Shown here in pieces: positions 53,414-62,655 of a stretch of DNA of 64,000 nt. This DNA is from Pseudomonas putida. GTDB taxonomy: Bacteria > Pseudomonadota > Gammaproteobacteria > Pseudomonadales > Pseudomonadaceae. The translations under genes were made by a program, and so were the position numbers. Location of the stretch: positions 2,967,501 to 3,031,500 of the forward strand of contig NZ_CP018846.1 of the NCBI RefSeq assembly GCF_002025705.1. Reading direction: 5' to 3'. The notes below the pieces were generated by a model. It ran no database searches. It was not told the DNA's origin and saw only the letters and a program-made list of their open reading frames with translations. How positions within the stretch are numbered: position 1 is the stretch's first letter; each line of letters begins with the position of its first letter.

Positions 53414-54760
53414 ATGACCCACAGTCGTTTTGCCAGAGCCGCTGGCTGGCTGGCAGTGCCGTGCCTGGTCGCGGCCGGCCTGCTGGCCTGGTATGTGACC
53501 CGCGAGCCCGCCTCCCCCTTCACCGCGGCACAGCCCGCAAGCTTCGACCCCGCGCTGGTCAGCCGCGGCGAGTATGTTGCACGGCTGAGCGATTGCGTGG
53601 CCTGCCACAGCCTGCCCGACGGCAAGCCATTTGCCGGTGGCCTTGAAATGGCCACGCCACTGGGTGCGATACACGCCACCAACGTCACGCCTGACCGCCA
53701 GACCGGCATCGGCAATTACAGCCTGGCCGATTTCGACCGCGCCGTGCGCCATGGCGTCGCGCCGGGTGGCCGGCGGTTGTACCCGGCCATGCCCTACCCG
53801 TCGTACGCCAAACTCAGCGATGACGATGTGCTGGCGCTGTACGCTTTCTTCATGAAAGGCGTGCAGCCGGCACAGCAGGCGAACGTCCCCAGCGATATCC
53901 CCTGGCCGTTGAACCTGCGTTGGCCTATTGCCTTGTGGAACGGCCTGTTCGCCGCCGATGCGCCTTATGCCAGCAAAGCTGGCCAGGACGCACTGTGGAA
54001 CCGCGGCGCCTACATCGTCCAGGGGCCCGGCCACTGCGGCAGCTGCCATACACCACGGGGGCTGGCGTTCAACGAGAAGGCCCTGGATGAAGCCGGTGCG
54101 CCGTTCCTCGCTGGCGCCCTGCTCGATGGCTGGTACGCACCCAGCCTGCGCAGCGACCACAACACCGGGCTCGGCCGCTGGAGCGAGGCCGAGATCGTGC
54201 AGTTCCTCAAGACCGGGCGCAATCAACATGCCGTGGTGTACGGGTCGATGACCGAGGCGTTCAACAACTCCACGCAGTTCATGAGCGATGACGACCTGGG
54301 CGCCATCGCCCGCTACCTCAAGTCACTGCCCGGTGACCCGCAGCGTGACGGTGCGCCCTGGCAATACCAGGCGGTTTCCGCGGCCACGCGCCTGGACAGC
54401 CCTGGTGCCCACACCTATGTCACACGCTGCGCCAGCTGCCATGGCCTGGACGGCAAGGGCCAGGCCGAGTGGATGCCACCGCTGGCCGGTGCAACCTCGG
54501 CACTGGCCCGGGAAAACGCCTCGGCAATCAACATCACCCTCAATGGCTCGCAGCGTATCGTCGCCGCGGGCATGCCGGATGCCTACCGCATGCCGGCGTT
54601 CCGCGAGCAGCTGTCGGACCAGGAGATCGCCGCAGTGCTGAGCTTCGTGCGCAGCACCTGGGGCAACGCCGGTGGAGCGGTGGATGCACAGGCGGTGGGC
54701 AAGTTGCGCGGGCACACCGACCCGGCCAGCAGCAGCCCGATCATCCTGCACATGCGCTGA
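53414..54760 (+). CDS. Tri-haem cytochrome c, electron acceptor of the molybdenum hydroxylase
   Basis: A 448-residue exported cytochrome with an N-terminal signal or anchor (AAGWLAVPCLVAAGLLAWYV) and three haem c sites: CVACHS (~58), CGSCHT (~209) and CASCHG (~340). It resembles the cytochrome subunits of membrane alcohol and gluconate dehydrogenases, which hand electrons to ubiquinone or an oxidase. It begins 19 bases after the large subunit and precedes xdhC, so it should take electrons from the 2Fe-2S subunit. Confidence 0.9.
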   Translation: MTHSRFARAAGWLAVPCLVAAGLLAWYVTREPASPFTAAQPASFDPALVSRGEYVARLSDCVACHSLPDGKPFAGGLEMATPLGAIHATNVTPDRQTGIGNYSLADFDRAVRHGVAPGGRRLYPAMPYPSYAKLSDDDVLALYAFFMKGVQPAQQANVPSDIPWPLNLRWPIALWNGLFAADAPYASKAGQDALWNRGAYIVQGPGHCGSCHTPRGLAFNEKALDEAGAPFLAGALLDGWYAPSLRSDHNTGLGRWSEAEIVQFLKTGRNQHAVVYGSMTEAFNNSTQFMSDDDLGAIARYLKSLPGDPQRDGAPWQYQAVSAATRLDSPGAHTYVTRCASCHGLDGKGQAEWMPPLAGATSALARENASAINITLNGSQRIVAAGMPDAYRMPAFREQLSDQEIAAVLSFVRSTWGNAGGAVDAQAVGKLRGHTDPASSSPIILHMR

Positions 54761-54773
54761 GGAGGTACGGCCC

Positions 54774-55787
54774 ATGGAAAGCATCGACCTGCTGGTCTTG
54801 CGCACCGCCCGTGACTGGCTGCTGGCCGGCGAACACGTATTGCTGGCCACCGTCGCCCGCACCTGGGGCTCCTCGCCACGGCCAGTGGGTTCGATGATGG
54901 CCCTGCGCGGCGATGGCCGGGTGGTCGGTAGCGTCTCCGGTGGCTGCATCGAGGATGACCTCATCCACCGCTACACCACCGCCTACCAGGGCGACGGCAT
55001 GCCGGCGGGCCTGCCGCAGGTGGTGCAATACGGCGTCAGCGCCGAAGAAGCGCAACGCTTCGGCCTGCCGTGCGGCGGCACCCTCGAACTGGTCCTCGAG
55101 TTTGGCCCGGCACTGGCGAGCCTGGAGCAACTCCTGCCGTTGCTGGACAGCGGCAACCTGGTACGCCGCGAACTGGACCTGCAAAACGGCCAGGTTCAAC
55201 TGACTACCAGCCGCGCGCCAGAGCAGTTCAGCTTCGATGGCCGACGCATGCTCAACACCCTGGGCCCCGGTTATCGCCTGTTGCTGATCGGGGCCGGGGT
55301 ACTGGCCGAGTACCTGGCGACCATGGCGCTGTTCAACGGCTTCAAGGTGGCGGTCTGCGACCCGCGCCCCGAGTACATGGGCGGGTGGAATGTGGCTGGC
55401 GTGGAGAAGATCGTCGGTATGCCGGATGACGTGGTGCGCACGTTCGCCCCGGACCTGCGCAGCTGCATCGTCGGCCTCAGCCACGACCCCAAGCTGGACG
55501 ACCTGGCCCTGCTCGAAGCCTTGCACAGCCCGGCGTTCTACATTGGCGTGATCGGTTCGCGGCGTAATAATCAGATGCGCCGTGAACGCCTGATCGAGCA
55601 TTTCGGTGAAAGCGAAGCTTCGTTGCAGCGCCTGCACGGGCCAATTGGCATCTATATCGGCAGCAAGACCCCGGCGGAGATCGCCGTCAGCGTCATGGCC
55701 GAGATCCTCGCGACCAAGAACGGCGTCGCCTTGCCCGGCGAGGCCAATGTCAGTGCAGCCAAGCGGGCGCTGGAGGTTGATGGGTAG
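54774..55787 (+). CDS. XdhC/CoxI family molybdenum-enzyme maturation factor
   Basis: A 337-residue XdhC protein. The N-terminal XdhC_CoxI domain has VLLATVARTWGSSPRPVGSM and SVSGGCIEDDLIHRY; the C-terminal Rossmann-like domain has LLLIGAGVLAEYLATMALFN and FYIGVIGSRRNNQMR. XdhC binds and sulfurates the molybdenum cofactor before insertion into hydroxylases. GGAGG lies nine bases before this ATG, which decides the start over an extension inside the cytochrome gene. It is the last gene of the operon. Confidence 0.9.
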   Translation: MESIDLLVLRTARDWLLAGEHVLLATVARTWGSSPRPVGSMMALRGDGRVVGSVSGGCIEDDLIHRYTTAYQGDGMPAGLPQVVQYGVSAEEAQRFGLPCGGTLELVLEFGPALASLEQLLPLLDSGNLVRRELDLQNGQVQLTTSRAPEQFSFDGRRMLNTLGPGYRLLLIGAGVLAEYLATMALFNGFKVAVCDPRPEYMGGWNVAGVEKIVGMPDDVVRTFAPDLRSCIVGLSHDPKLDDLALLEALHSPAFYIGVIGSRRNNQMRRERLIEHFGESEASLQRLHGPIGIYIGSKTPAEIAVSVMAEILATKNGVALPGEANVSAAKRALEVDG

Positions 55788-55827
55788 GCGGGCGGGTGTT
55801 CGCCTTCAGGTTTTGGTCGTCTGGGAG

Positions 55828-56035
55828 ATCGAGCGCCGCCCGTGCGGCGCATCGCGGATAAATCCGCTCCTACATTTTGCAACGTGGCCATGCCTGTGAG
55901 GCCATGGTTGCCAGCCTTGTTTGCAAGGCTCAAGACATGCGCCAAGGCTGGCGACCATGGTGTAACAGGTTCGGCACGTTGCAACAAATGTAGGAGCGGA
56001 TTTATCCGCGATGCGCCGCGCGGGCGGCGCTCGAT
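55828..56035. repeat. Long palindromic repeat element, copy 3
   Basis: About 208 bases, palindromic over almost the whole length. Outer arms start ATCGAGCGCCGCCCGTGCGG; inner stem CCATGGTTGCCAGCCTTG at 55902-55919 pairs with CAAGGCTGGCGACCATGG at 55943-55960 with one G-T mismatch, leaving a 23-base loop. Same orientation as copy 2. It fills the gap between xdhC and the solute-binding protein gene and may end both convergent messages. Confidence 0.85.
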
Positions 56036-56075
56036 CCGACCGGCGCTAAAAATCTCAAGACAAACACCTTCCAAC

Positions 56076-56882
56076 CTACTCTCCCACCTGCTGCTGCTTC
56101 CAAAGCTCCAGATTCTTTTCCACCAATTGCTCCGGCACTGGCCCGGCAACCATCTCTTTCATTTTCTGCGCCAGCCTCTCGCGCAGCTCGGCTCGATTGC
56201 ACTTCGACTGATGCGACAGCGCCAGGTACAACCCCTCGCTGGAAACCGGCGGATCGAGCACTTTCAATTGCCCCTCCCAACCCTGCGTGCGCACCAGGGC
56301 CATGCCCGGATACTGCTCATAGATCACATAGTCGTTGCGCTTGAGCAGCAGTTTCTCGAACGCCTGCCTGGCGCCGGGCACCGCTTCAAGCTGCAAGTTG
56401 GCCCTGGCATAGTCGTCGAACTGCTGGCCGTGGCTGTTGCTGACCAGCGTTCCACCCTTGTGGCCCTTGAGGTCCGCCCATTCACGATAAGCAAAAGCGT
56501 CGTCCTGGCGGACCCAGACCACGCTGCGGGTACGCAGGAACGGCGGGCTGATGAAATCCATCTGCTGCTGGCGCTCCTGAGTCATGAAGTACCCCGCCAT
56601 CAGGTCGATGCGCCCGGTGCGTACCTCCTCCTGTGCCCTTGACCATGGCCCGCCGTACACCACCTTTACCTCCAGCCCAAGCGCCTTGCCCACTGCCTTG
56701 AGCAGGTCGGCATTGGCCCCGATCAGCTGCTCAGGGTTGTGCGGATCACGCCAGAGGTAAGGTGGGTATTCCGGATTGCCGGTGGCGGTCAGCTGGCCAC
56801 ACAACGCCTCTGCCAGCGCATGTGCGGGCAGCAGCATGAAGAGCGACAGCAGCAAAGACCGGCAACGACAACGCTCGATCAT
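56076..56882 (-). CDS. Periplasmic solute-binding protein (SBP_bac_3)
   Basis: A 268-residue exported protein with a signal peptide ending AHALA. The mature chain reads GNPEYPPYLWRDPHNPEQLI, GANADLLKAVGKALGLEVKV, then DLMAGYFMTQERQQQMDFIS, the normal course of family 3 binding proteins. No ABC permease or ATPase genes are beside it. A diguanylate cyclase gene lies 144 bases upstream on the same strand, and orphan binding proteins of this type can act as sensors, but no direct link is shown. Ligand unknown. Confidence 0.82.
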   Translation of the reverse strand: MIERCRCRSLLLSLFMLLPAHALAEALCGQLTATGNPEYPPYLWRDPHNPEQLIGANADLLKAVGKALGLEVKVVYGGPWSRAQEEVRTGRIDLMAGYFMTQERQQQMDFISPPFLRTRSVVWVRQDDAFAYREWADLKGHKGGTLVSNSHGQQFDDYARANLQLEAVPGARQAFEKLLLKRNDYVIYEQYPGMALVRTQGWEGQLKVLDPPVSSEGLYLALSHQSKCNRAELRERLAQKMKEMVAGPVPEQLVEKNLELWKQQQVGE

Positions 56883-57026
56883 CTACACCCCTCGCAAGCG
56901 GTGGCATTCAGCGCCCAGGGGTGGTCGCAGAAGCTGCCACATCCCGTGGGCGACGGCGGTATCGATAGCCGCGCGCTTCCAACAGTCTGGCCCAGGATTG
57001 GCCATGCGCCAGCCTCCCAGGGCTGA

Positions 57027-58901
57027 TCACTGGCCCTGCTGATACACGCATACCCGCCCGCGTTGGCGCTTGGCCTGGTACATCGCCTGATCGGCTGCCT
57101 TTACCAGCGCGTCCACCTCGCTGGCATGGGCAGGTGCAAGGGCCAGGCCGATGCTTGGCGTGACGAAGTCGATGGTCACCCCGCTGACGCTGACCGGCTC
57201 CGCCAGCAGCTTGAGCAAGCGCTCGGCCAGCGCACTGGCTGCCTGAAAGCGGGTGGCCGGGACGATCACGGTGAACTCGTCGCCCCCCAGGCGATAGGCC
57301 TTGTCCGGTTGGCGCAAGGCATTGCTCAGGCGCTCGGCCATGCACGCCAGCAAGGCATCGCCGACATCGTGGCCGAAGCGGTCATTGACGTCCTTGAACC
57401 GGTCAAGGTCCAGAAAGATCAGCGCAAGAGGCATGGCGCCGCGCTGCAGGTGCCGGGCAAGATCCTCATGGAACGCCTTGCGATTGCTCAGCCCGGTCAG
57501 GGCATCCTGATGCGCCAGGTCAAACAGCTGACGCTGATGCAGCACATGCTCACTGACGTCATGCAGGATGCCGCGATAACCGATCAGCCGGCCCCCAGCA
57601 TTGTGCCGCCTGGAAATCTGCGTTTCGAAGTGACCAATGCTGCCGTCGGCACGCCGCAATCGGGCCGAAAGTGGCGCACCGGGCTCGGTTTCGGCAATCA
57701 CTGGCTCTGCCGCCGTGGGGGCCTCTTGTTCTTCCTGCAGCGAGGCAAAGGTGCGCCCGAGCACCTGCCCCGCCGGGAAGCCGAGCAGTCTGCAAAAAGC
57801 CGGGTTGACCGACTCGATCCTGGCCATCTCGTCCAGTTCGAAGTAGCCGTCTTCCATGGCGTCCAGAATCGCCCGGTCGCGGGCTTCGCTCTGCTCCAGG
57901 CGGTCCAGCGCACGGTTCGCTTCGCGCGCCAGCTTGCCCAGCTCATCGCCCCCGTCATCGCTCAGCCGCCGCCCTGCCGCAGCCGGGCCAATGGCCAAAA
58001 GCTCACGGTGCAACCGCGCAATGCGCCGCAGCAAGGTGACGTCCAGGGCGAGGTAGATCAGCAGCCAGGCAAGGCCGATGAGCCCTCCCGTCACACCGAG
58101 GAAAATATTGAGCTGCTGCTCGCCTTCCAGGTACAGATGACGCTCGCGGGTCAGTTGCAGGCGCAGCTGTGGCTCGCCCAGGCTGTCCTGAAACAGCAGG
58201 TCGATACTCTGATGGCGGGCATCGACCACCTGGCGGTTGCCGATGCTCATCAACTCCGCCTGCAGCGCCGGCCGCTCATGCTCGCCGACCGACGGCAACC
58301 AGGTGAGCTCACCGCCCAACTGTTGTTGCAGCATGGCGATGCGCTTGCTGTCCAGAAAAGTCCCCGCCAGCAACACCCCGCTGGCACTTTCGCCGCTGCG
58401 GGCGGTATCCACTGCCACTAGAATCAGCGGCACCCGGAGCACTGCCAGCAATTGCGCAGGCGGCGCCACATCCTGTGCCTGCAGCAAGCGCGCCAGTTGT
58501 TCCGCGACGCCCTGATGCAGCGCCTGCAGGCTCAGGGGTTGAGCGCCGGCCGGGCGCTCCAGCTTCGCCAGGTCAAGCGGGCGCCAACTCACACGTTGTT
58601 CGCCTTTGGCGAAATAAATAATGAAGTCGAAGCCACTGCGGCCCAGCGTGGCAGCATCGAGCGGGAAAGCCGCCGGCACCGAACCTGGAATCGCCTGCGC
58701 CCATTGCCGCAGGCGGTTGGCGTCACGCTCGATGCTGTTGCCCAGCAAGGCCCGCAGGCGTTCGGCCTCAGCGACCAGCAGGCGCTCATCCTGCTTGTCC
58801 AGCCGCGCCAGCAGCATGCCCTGGGCCGCGAAGTACACCAGCAGCAACACCAGCAACAGCGGTGGTACGAACAGCCAGAGCAATCTTGTGCGTAACTTCA
58901 T
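57027..58901 (-). CDS. Membrane diguanylate cyclase with periplasmic sensor, PAS and GGDEF
   Basis: A 624-residue protein. A first helix (LLWLFVPPLLLVLLLVYFAA) and a second near residue 270 (IFLGVTGGLIGLAWLLIYLA) enclose a ~230-residue periplasmic sensor of CHASE4-like layout. A HAMP-like linker, a PAS domain (AILDAMEDGYFELDEMARIE; ISRRHNAGGRLIGYRGILHD) and a GGDEF domain follow. The active site GGDEF is intact and the RQPD of the inhibitory I-site sits at the correct distance, so it should make cyclic-di-GMP with product inhibition. It has no EAL domain, in contrast to the MHYT protein earlier in the window. Confidence 0.9.
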   Translation of the reverse strand: MKLRTRLLWLFVPPLLLVLLLVYFAAQGMLLARLDKQDERLLVAEAERLRALLGNSIERDANRLRQWAQAIPGSVPAAFPLDAATLGRSGFDFIIYFAKGEQRVSWRPLDLAKLERPAGAQPLSLQALHQGVAEQLARLLQAQDVAPPAQLLAVLRVPLILVAVDTARSGESASGVLLAGTFLDSKRIAMLQQQLGGELTWLPSVGEHERPALQAELMSIGNRQVVDARHQSIDLLFQDSLGEPQLRLQLTRERHLYLEGEQQLNIFLGVTGGLIGLAWLLIYLALDVTLLRRIARLHRELLAIGPAAAGRRLSDDGGDELGKLAREANRALDRLEQSEARDRAILDAMEDGYFELDEMARIESVNPAFCRLLGFPAGQVLGRTFASLQEEQEAPTAAEPVIAETEPGAPLSARLRRADGSIGHFETQISRRHNAGGRLIGYRGILHDVSEHVLHQRQLFDLAHQDALTGLSNRKAFHEDLARHLQRGAMPLALIFLDLDRFKDVNDRFGHDVGDALLACMAERLSNALRQPDKAYRLGGDEFTVIVPATRFQAASALAERLLKLLAEPVSVSGVTIDFVTPSIGLALAPAHASEVDALVKAADQAMYQAKRQRGRVCVYQQGQ

Positions 58902-58931
58902 GCGGGCTCCCCGTACCCTTGTTCAGCCGCC

Positions 58932-59468
58932 TCAGGTGGTTGGGCAAGGCCTGCCTGGCGCCGCTGTTGCCCGCACGGCCTCGGCCAGCTTGCGCAGGTT
59001 GGCCTGGTGCGCGTTGACCAGATTGTTGATGCTGTTGTCAGCAGCGGTCTGCACTGAAGTGCGGCAGGTGAGTTCGGGCTCGCCCGGGCGTTTAAGGCGC
59101 CACAGCGTATCGAGCGAGGCGTACTGGCCAGGCACGCTGTCAAAGCGCTGCACATCGACCCTCAACACACTGCTGGCACCGGCCACCGGGCCGCCGAGCA
59201 TGTCCTGCAGGGCACTGCGAAACTCATCCACCAGGTTGGCACCCCACCACTCGGTTTCCAGAATGGCCAGGCCACTGCTGCCTTGGCGCACCACCAGTTG
59301 CGGGCGGTCCACCTGGGGCGGCAGGCTGACCCGGGCCACCTGGACGTGCTGGCTACCACCTTGCACCGGCTGGGCCGGGACCAGGGTGTGGTAGTTGTTC
59401 GGGGTACTGCTGCAGCCGCTCAGCCAGATCAGCAGGCTGGCCCCACACAGGTTGCGCACTCGATGCAT
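58932..59468 (-). CDS. pqiC: PqiC-type outer-membrane lipoprotein (DUF330)
   Basis: A 178-residue lipoprotein with lipobox ASLLIWLSGC followed by SSTPNNYHTL, as in the PqiC/YmbA family. Typical features are VARVSLPPQVDRPQLVVRQG and EWWGANLVDEFRSALQDML. PqiC forms the outer-membrane end of the PqiABC lipid-transport system. It follows pqiB by 28 bases and is the last gene of the operon. Confidence 0.88.
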   Translation of the reverse strand: MHRVRNLCGASLLIWLSGCSSTPNNYHTLVPAQPVQGGSQHVQVARVSLPPQVDRPQLVVRQGSSGLAILETEWWGANLVDEFRSALQDMLGGPVAGASSVLRVDVQRFDSVPGQYASLDTLWRLKRPGEPELTCRTSVQTAADNSINNLVNAHQANLRKLAEAVRATAAPGRPCPTT

Positions 59469-59496
59469 CAGCTGACACTCCTTTGGCCTTTCACTT

Positions 59497-61137
59497 TCAA
59501 GGTCTCAAGTCTTTCGCCCCGGCCGCTTTCGGCCGGCCTTGGATCAGCGACTCGGGGTGGCGCCCCAGGTAGTCGGTCAGGTCGCGCAGCGAGCGCGACA
59601 TGCGTTCCAGCTCGTCCAGTGTTTCACCCAGCCGTTCGCGCTCTGGCGAATCGTCGGCGATGGTCGCGTTGGCCGTCTTCAAGGTCTTCTGCATGTCGTC
59701 GAGGGTGGCTTTCACCCCAGGCAACGTCTGGCTGTTGATCTGCTTGAGGTTGGCACGCAGGTCACGCAGGGTGCCATCGAGGTTGCTGGCAATGCTTTCC
59801 AGCGGCAACTTGCTGATGCGCTCGACAAAATGCTGCAACTGTTCCTGCAGCATCTCCAGGCTACCGGGCAAGGTAGGAATGACGATCGGCTCTGCCGTCC
59901 TGTCGAACACGACCTTGGGCGCCTCCGGGTGGAAGTCCAGGGAAATGAACATCTGCCCGGTGATCAGGTTGCCACTGCGCGCCTGCGCCCGCAGGCCATG
60001 CTCGACGAAGGTGCCGATCAAATCCCGTGCACCGTTCAGGTCACCTTCGGTGTGCTTGAACACCGTCAGCATCTTGCGGTGCACCGGGCCAAGGCGCTGC
60101 GGGTAGATCACCGCATCTACCACCACCGGGAAGATCTGCTTGACCGGGTCGTAATCCAGATAGACCGAGGTGACCTTGCCGAACTCCACCCCCTTGAACT
60201 CCACCGGGGCCCCCACCGACAGGCCACGCATGGACTGGTCGAAGCGCAGTTGCAGGTACTGCCCCTGGCCGTGGGGCGGAGCCAGCGCGCTTTCCCGGTC
60301 GGCGAACAGCTGGAACTGCGCCTGGTCATCGGCGGCCTGGGCGTCCGGGGCAAAATCGGGGGAGCCAAAAGCCAGCCCGCCAACCAGGATGGACGACAGC
60401 GACTCGGTATCGACCTTCAGGCCATTGGCGCCAATCTGCATGTCGACACCGCTGGCGTTCCAGAACCGGGTATCACGGGTGACAAAGGCGTCATACGGCG
60501 CCTGCACGAAAATGCCGATGTCCACGCCTTTGCCATTGTCCTGCAAGGCATAGGACACCACTTCACCCACCGGGATCTTGCGGTAGTAGATTGATGCGCC
60601 GATATCCAGCGAGCCAAGGTCGCTGGCGTTCAGCACGAATCGCTTGCCCTTTTCGCCATAGGTGATCGCTGGCGGCAGTTCCAGGCCGGTGAAGTTCTTT
60701 TCGGCGCTTTTCGACTCACCGGCATCTGCACCAATGAAGCTGCCGGATAGCAAGGTGTCGACGCCGGACACCCCGCCCGCCCCGATGCGCGGGCGCACCA
60801 CCCAGAAGCGCGCCCCTTGGGTAGCGAACGAACGTGCGTCATTGGCCAGTTGCACTTTGACGATGACGCTGTCGTGGTCCTCGGCAAGGTCCACCGTGGT
60901 CACTTCGCCAATCACCACGCTGCGGTACTTGACCTGGGTCTTGTGCGCCACCAGCCCTTCGCCGGAACGAAAGGAAATCGAAATCACCGGCCCCTGCTGC
61001 ATCCAGTTGCGCACAACCAGCGAGGCCCCCACCAGGATCGCCAGGATCGGCACGATCCACACCAGTGAAACATTCCAGCGCCGGGTGCGTACCTCTGCCT
61101 GCCCGGCCCCGTTTCGCGCGTCACTCGCTTGCGCCAT
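59497..61137 (-). CDS. pqiB: PqiB, multi-MCE-domain periplasmic protein
   Basis: A 546-residue protein with one N-terminal anchor (WNVSLVWIVPILAILVGASL) and three MCE domains, each opening with a pattern like VISISFRSGEGLVAHKTQVK or RGLSVGAPVEFKGVEFGKV. A long C-terminal helical part (LRDLRANLKQINSQTLPGVK) forms the periplasm-spanning needle seen in E. coli PqiB, which is also 546 residues. It moves lipids between membranes. The start at 61137 overlaps the second pqiA gene by 17 bases. Confidence 0.92.
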   Translation of the reverse strand: MAQASDARNGAGQAEVRTRRWNVSLVWIVPILAILVGASLVVRNWMQQGPVISISFRSGEGLVAHKTQVKYRSVVIGEVTTVDLAEDHDSVIVKVQLANDARSFATQGARFWVVRPRIGAGGVSGVDTLLSGSFIGADAGESKSAEKNFTGLELPPAITYGEKGKRFVLNASDLGSLDIGASIYYRKIPVGEVVSYALQDNGKGVDIGIFVQAPYDAFVTRDTRFWNASGVDMQIGANGLKVDTESLSSILVGGLAFGSPDFAPDAQAADDQAQFQLFADRESALAPPHGQGQYLQLRFDQSMRGLSVGAPVEFKGVEFGKVTSVYLDYDPVKQIFPVVVDAVIYPQRLGPVHRKMLTVFKHTEGDLNGARDLIGTFVEHGLRAQARSGNLITGQMFISLDFHPEAPKVVFDRTAEPIVIPTLPGSLEMLQEQLQHFVERISKLPLESIASNLDGTLRDLRANLKQINSQTLPGVKATLDDMQKTLKTANATIADDSPERERLGETLDELERMSRSLRDLTDYLGRHPESLIQGRPKAAGAKDLRP

Positions 61138-61765
61138 CAGTGCGGCCTCCATCGTTGCCAGGGTGATCCCAGATCAAGCGTGGGTCGAAGCTCATTGCCG
61201 AAAACATGGTCAGCACCACGACCATGCCGAAAAACAGGATGCCCGGTCGCGGTTCGATGGTGCCAAGGCCACGCAGCTGCACCAATGCGGCCACCAGCGC
61301 CACGACAATCACATCGAGCATCGACCAGTAACCGATCAACTCGACGCCGCGATACAGCTGCGAGCGCTGCCGACGTGCCCAGCTCGAGCGACGTTGAGCG
61401 GTGTATAGCAGCAGGCCCAGGGAAAAGAACTTGATCGCCGGCACACCCATGCTGGCGATGAAGATGATCAGGGCGATGTCCCAGGCGCCGTGTTCCCAGA
61501 ATTCCACCACGCCGCCACCGATGGTGCTGTCGCTGCCACTGCCGAGCATTTCGGTGTGCATCACCGGCAGCAGGTTGGCCGGTATGTAGAACACCAGCGA
61601 GGCCACCAGGAACGCCCAGCCACGGGCGATGGCGTTGGTCTTGCGCCGGTGCAGGGGCGCGCCGCAGCGCTCGCACACATGCACATGGCGGCCCAGTTCG
61701 CAGGCATGCCCACAGCCATGGCACAGGCACAGCCCCATTTCGTCTGCCAGCGCCGGCGTACTCAT
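61121..61765 (-). CDS. PqiA-domain membrane protein, second half
   Basis: A 214-residue protein with a zinc-ribbon-like start (CLCHGCGHACELGRHVHVCE, RCGAPLHRR) and four helices (WAFLVASLVFYIPANLLPVM; DIALIIFIASMGVPAIKFFS; LIGYWSMLDVIVVALVAALV; GILFFGMVVVLTMFSAMSF). It corresponds to the C-terminal half of E. coli PqiA, here a separate gene. The ATG at 61765 overlaps the stop of the first half by four bases. Confidence 0.87.
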   Translation of the reverse strand: MSTPALADEMGLCLCHGCGHACELGRHVHVCERCGAPLHRRKTNAIARGWAFLVASLVFYIPANLLPVMHTEMLGSGSDSTIGGGVVEFWEHGAWDIALIIFIASMGVPAIKFFSLGLLLYTAQRRSSWARRQRSQLYRGVELIGYWSMLDVIVVALVAALVQLRGLGTIEPRPGILFFGMVVVLTMFSAMSFDPRLIWDHPGNDGGRTDGASE

Positions 61766-62358
61766 ACCTGCTCCCACAGGTCGCGGATATCGCGCCCGGC
61801 AATGTAGATGATCAGCATGCTCAGTGCCGCCAGGGCGACCAGGCCGATGCCGGGGATCACCTCAAGCAGACCCGCCAGTTTGATCACCGCCACCAATGCG
61901 CCCAGCAGGCCGACTTCCAGCATGCTCCAGGGCCGCAGGCCTTCCAGGCAGCGCATGCTGGTGGCAAACCCCGGCGCCCGGCGCCCGGCCACGGCAAAGC
62001 TGAGGACCCAGCAGAGCAAGGCAATCTGCAGCACCGGGGCAAAGATGATGGCCAGAGCCATGACCAGGGCGATGAAGGTGATGCTGCCGCTGCTCAGGAT
62101 CAACACCGAATCCCATAACGTCGCGGAGTTGCTCAAGCCCTGCATGCCAATGGTCATGACCGGGTAAGCATTGGCAAAAATCAGCAATACCGCGCCCGTG
62201 ACACTCAGTGCCAGGCGTTGCTGGATAGTCAGGCTTTTATGGCGGTACAACACCCCGCCACACCGAACGCATCGTGCCTGTTGATGTTTGTGCACCGGCC
62301 GACGCTGATACACCGCGTCGCAATACTCACAGATGATCAGTGCCTGGCTCTGGCTCAT
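61762..62358 (-). CDS. PqiA-domain membrane protein, first half
   Basis: A 198-residue protein with its own cysteine ribbon (CEYCDAVYQRRPVHKHQQAR then CVRCGGVLYRH) and four helices (LALSVTGAVLLIFANAYPVM; FIALVMALAIIFAPVLQIAL; LEVGLLGALVAVIKLAGLLE; GLVALAALSMLIIYIAGRDI). It corresponds to the N-terminal half of E. coli PqiA. It is the first gene of a four-gene pqi operon (two PqiA-domain genes, pqiB, pqiC). Confidence 0.87.
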   Translation of the reverse strand: MSQSQALIICEYCDAVYQRRPVHKHQQARCVRCGGVLYRHKSLTIQQRLALSVTGAVLLIFANAYPVMTIGMQGLSNSATLWDSVLILSSGSITFIALVMALAIIFAPVLQIALLCWVLSFAVAGRRAPGFATSMRCLEGLRPWSMLEVGLLGALVAVIKLAGLLEVIPGIGLVALAALSMLIIYIAGRDIRDLWEQV

Positions 62359-62611
62359 GGTCTCCCCCCAACGGGCCGCGTCACTCCATGGCGTTACTCA
62401 AAGCCAATATTCAATGCGCTCGATTCATGAAGAGTTGGCATCAGCGCCTGTCAGTAAAGTCGAGAAACAGCTAATGCGCTCGTCGTTGCGGGGCTGGGCA
62501 GGAAAGTTTCGAAGGGTCGGACTGAAATGTCGGGCAGATAGCCAACAGATGCGGTTATCACACCAGGCTCTACATGCCACCGCTGGCACGGGCGCTTGGG
62601 AATGGGCAGGT

Positions 62612-62638
62612 TGCCGCTGCCCATTGCGGGCAGCGGCA
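62612..62638. terminator. GC-rich hairpin after the 106-residue protein gene
   Basis: TGCCGCTGCCC and GGGCAGCGGCA form a perfect 11-bp stem with a five-base loop, 17 bases past the minus-strand stop at 62656. There is no T-run, so termination strength is uncertain. The 297-base gap from 62359 to 62655 shows no other supported feature; the pqi promoter should lie in its left part. Confidence 0.55.
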
Positions 62639-62655
62639 GGGTCAATACGTTGCGC

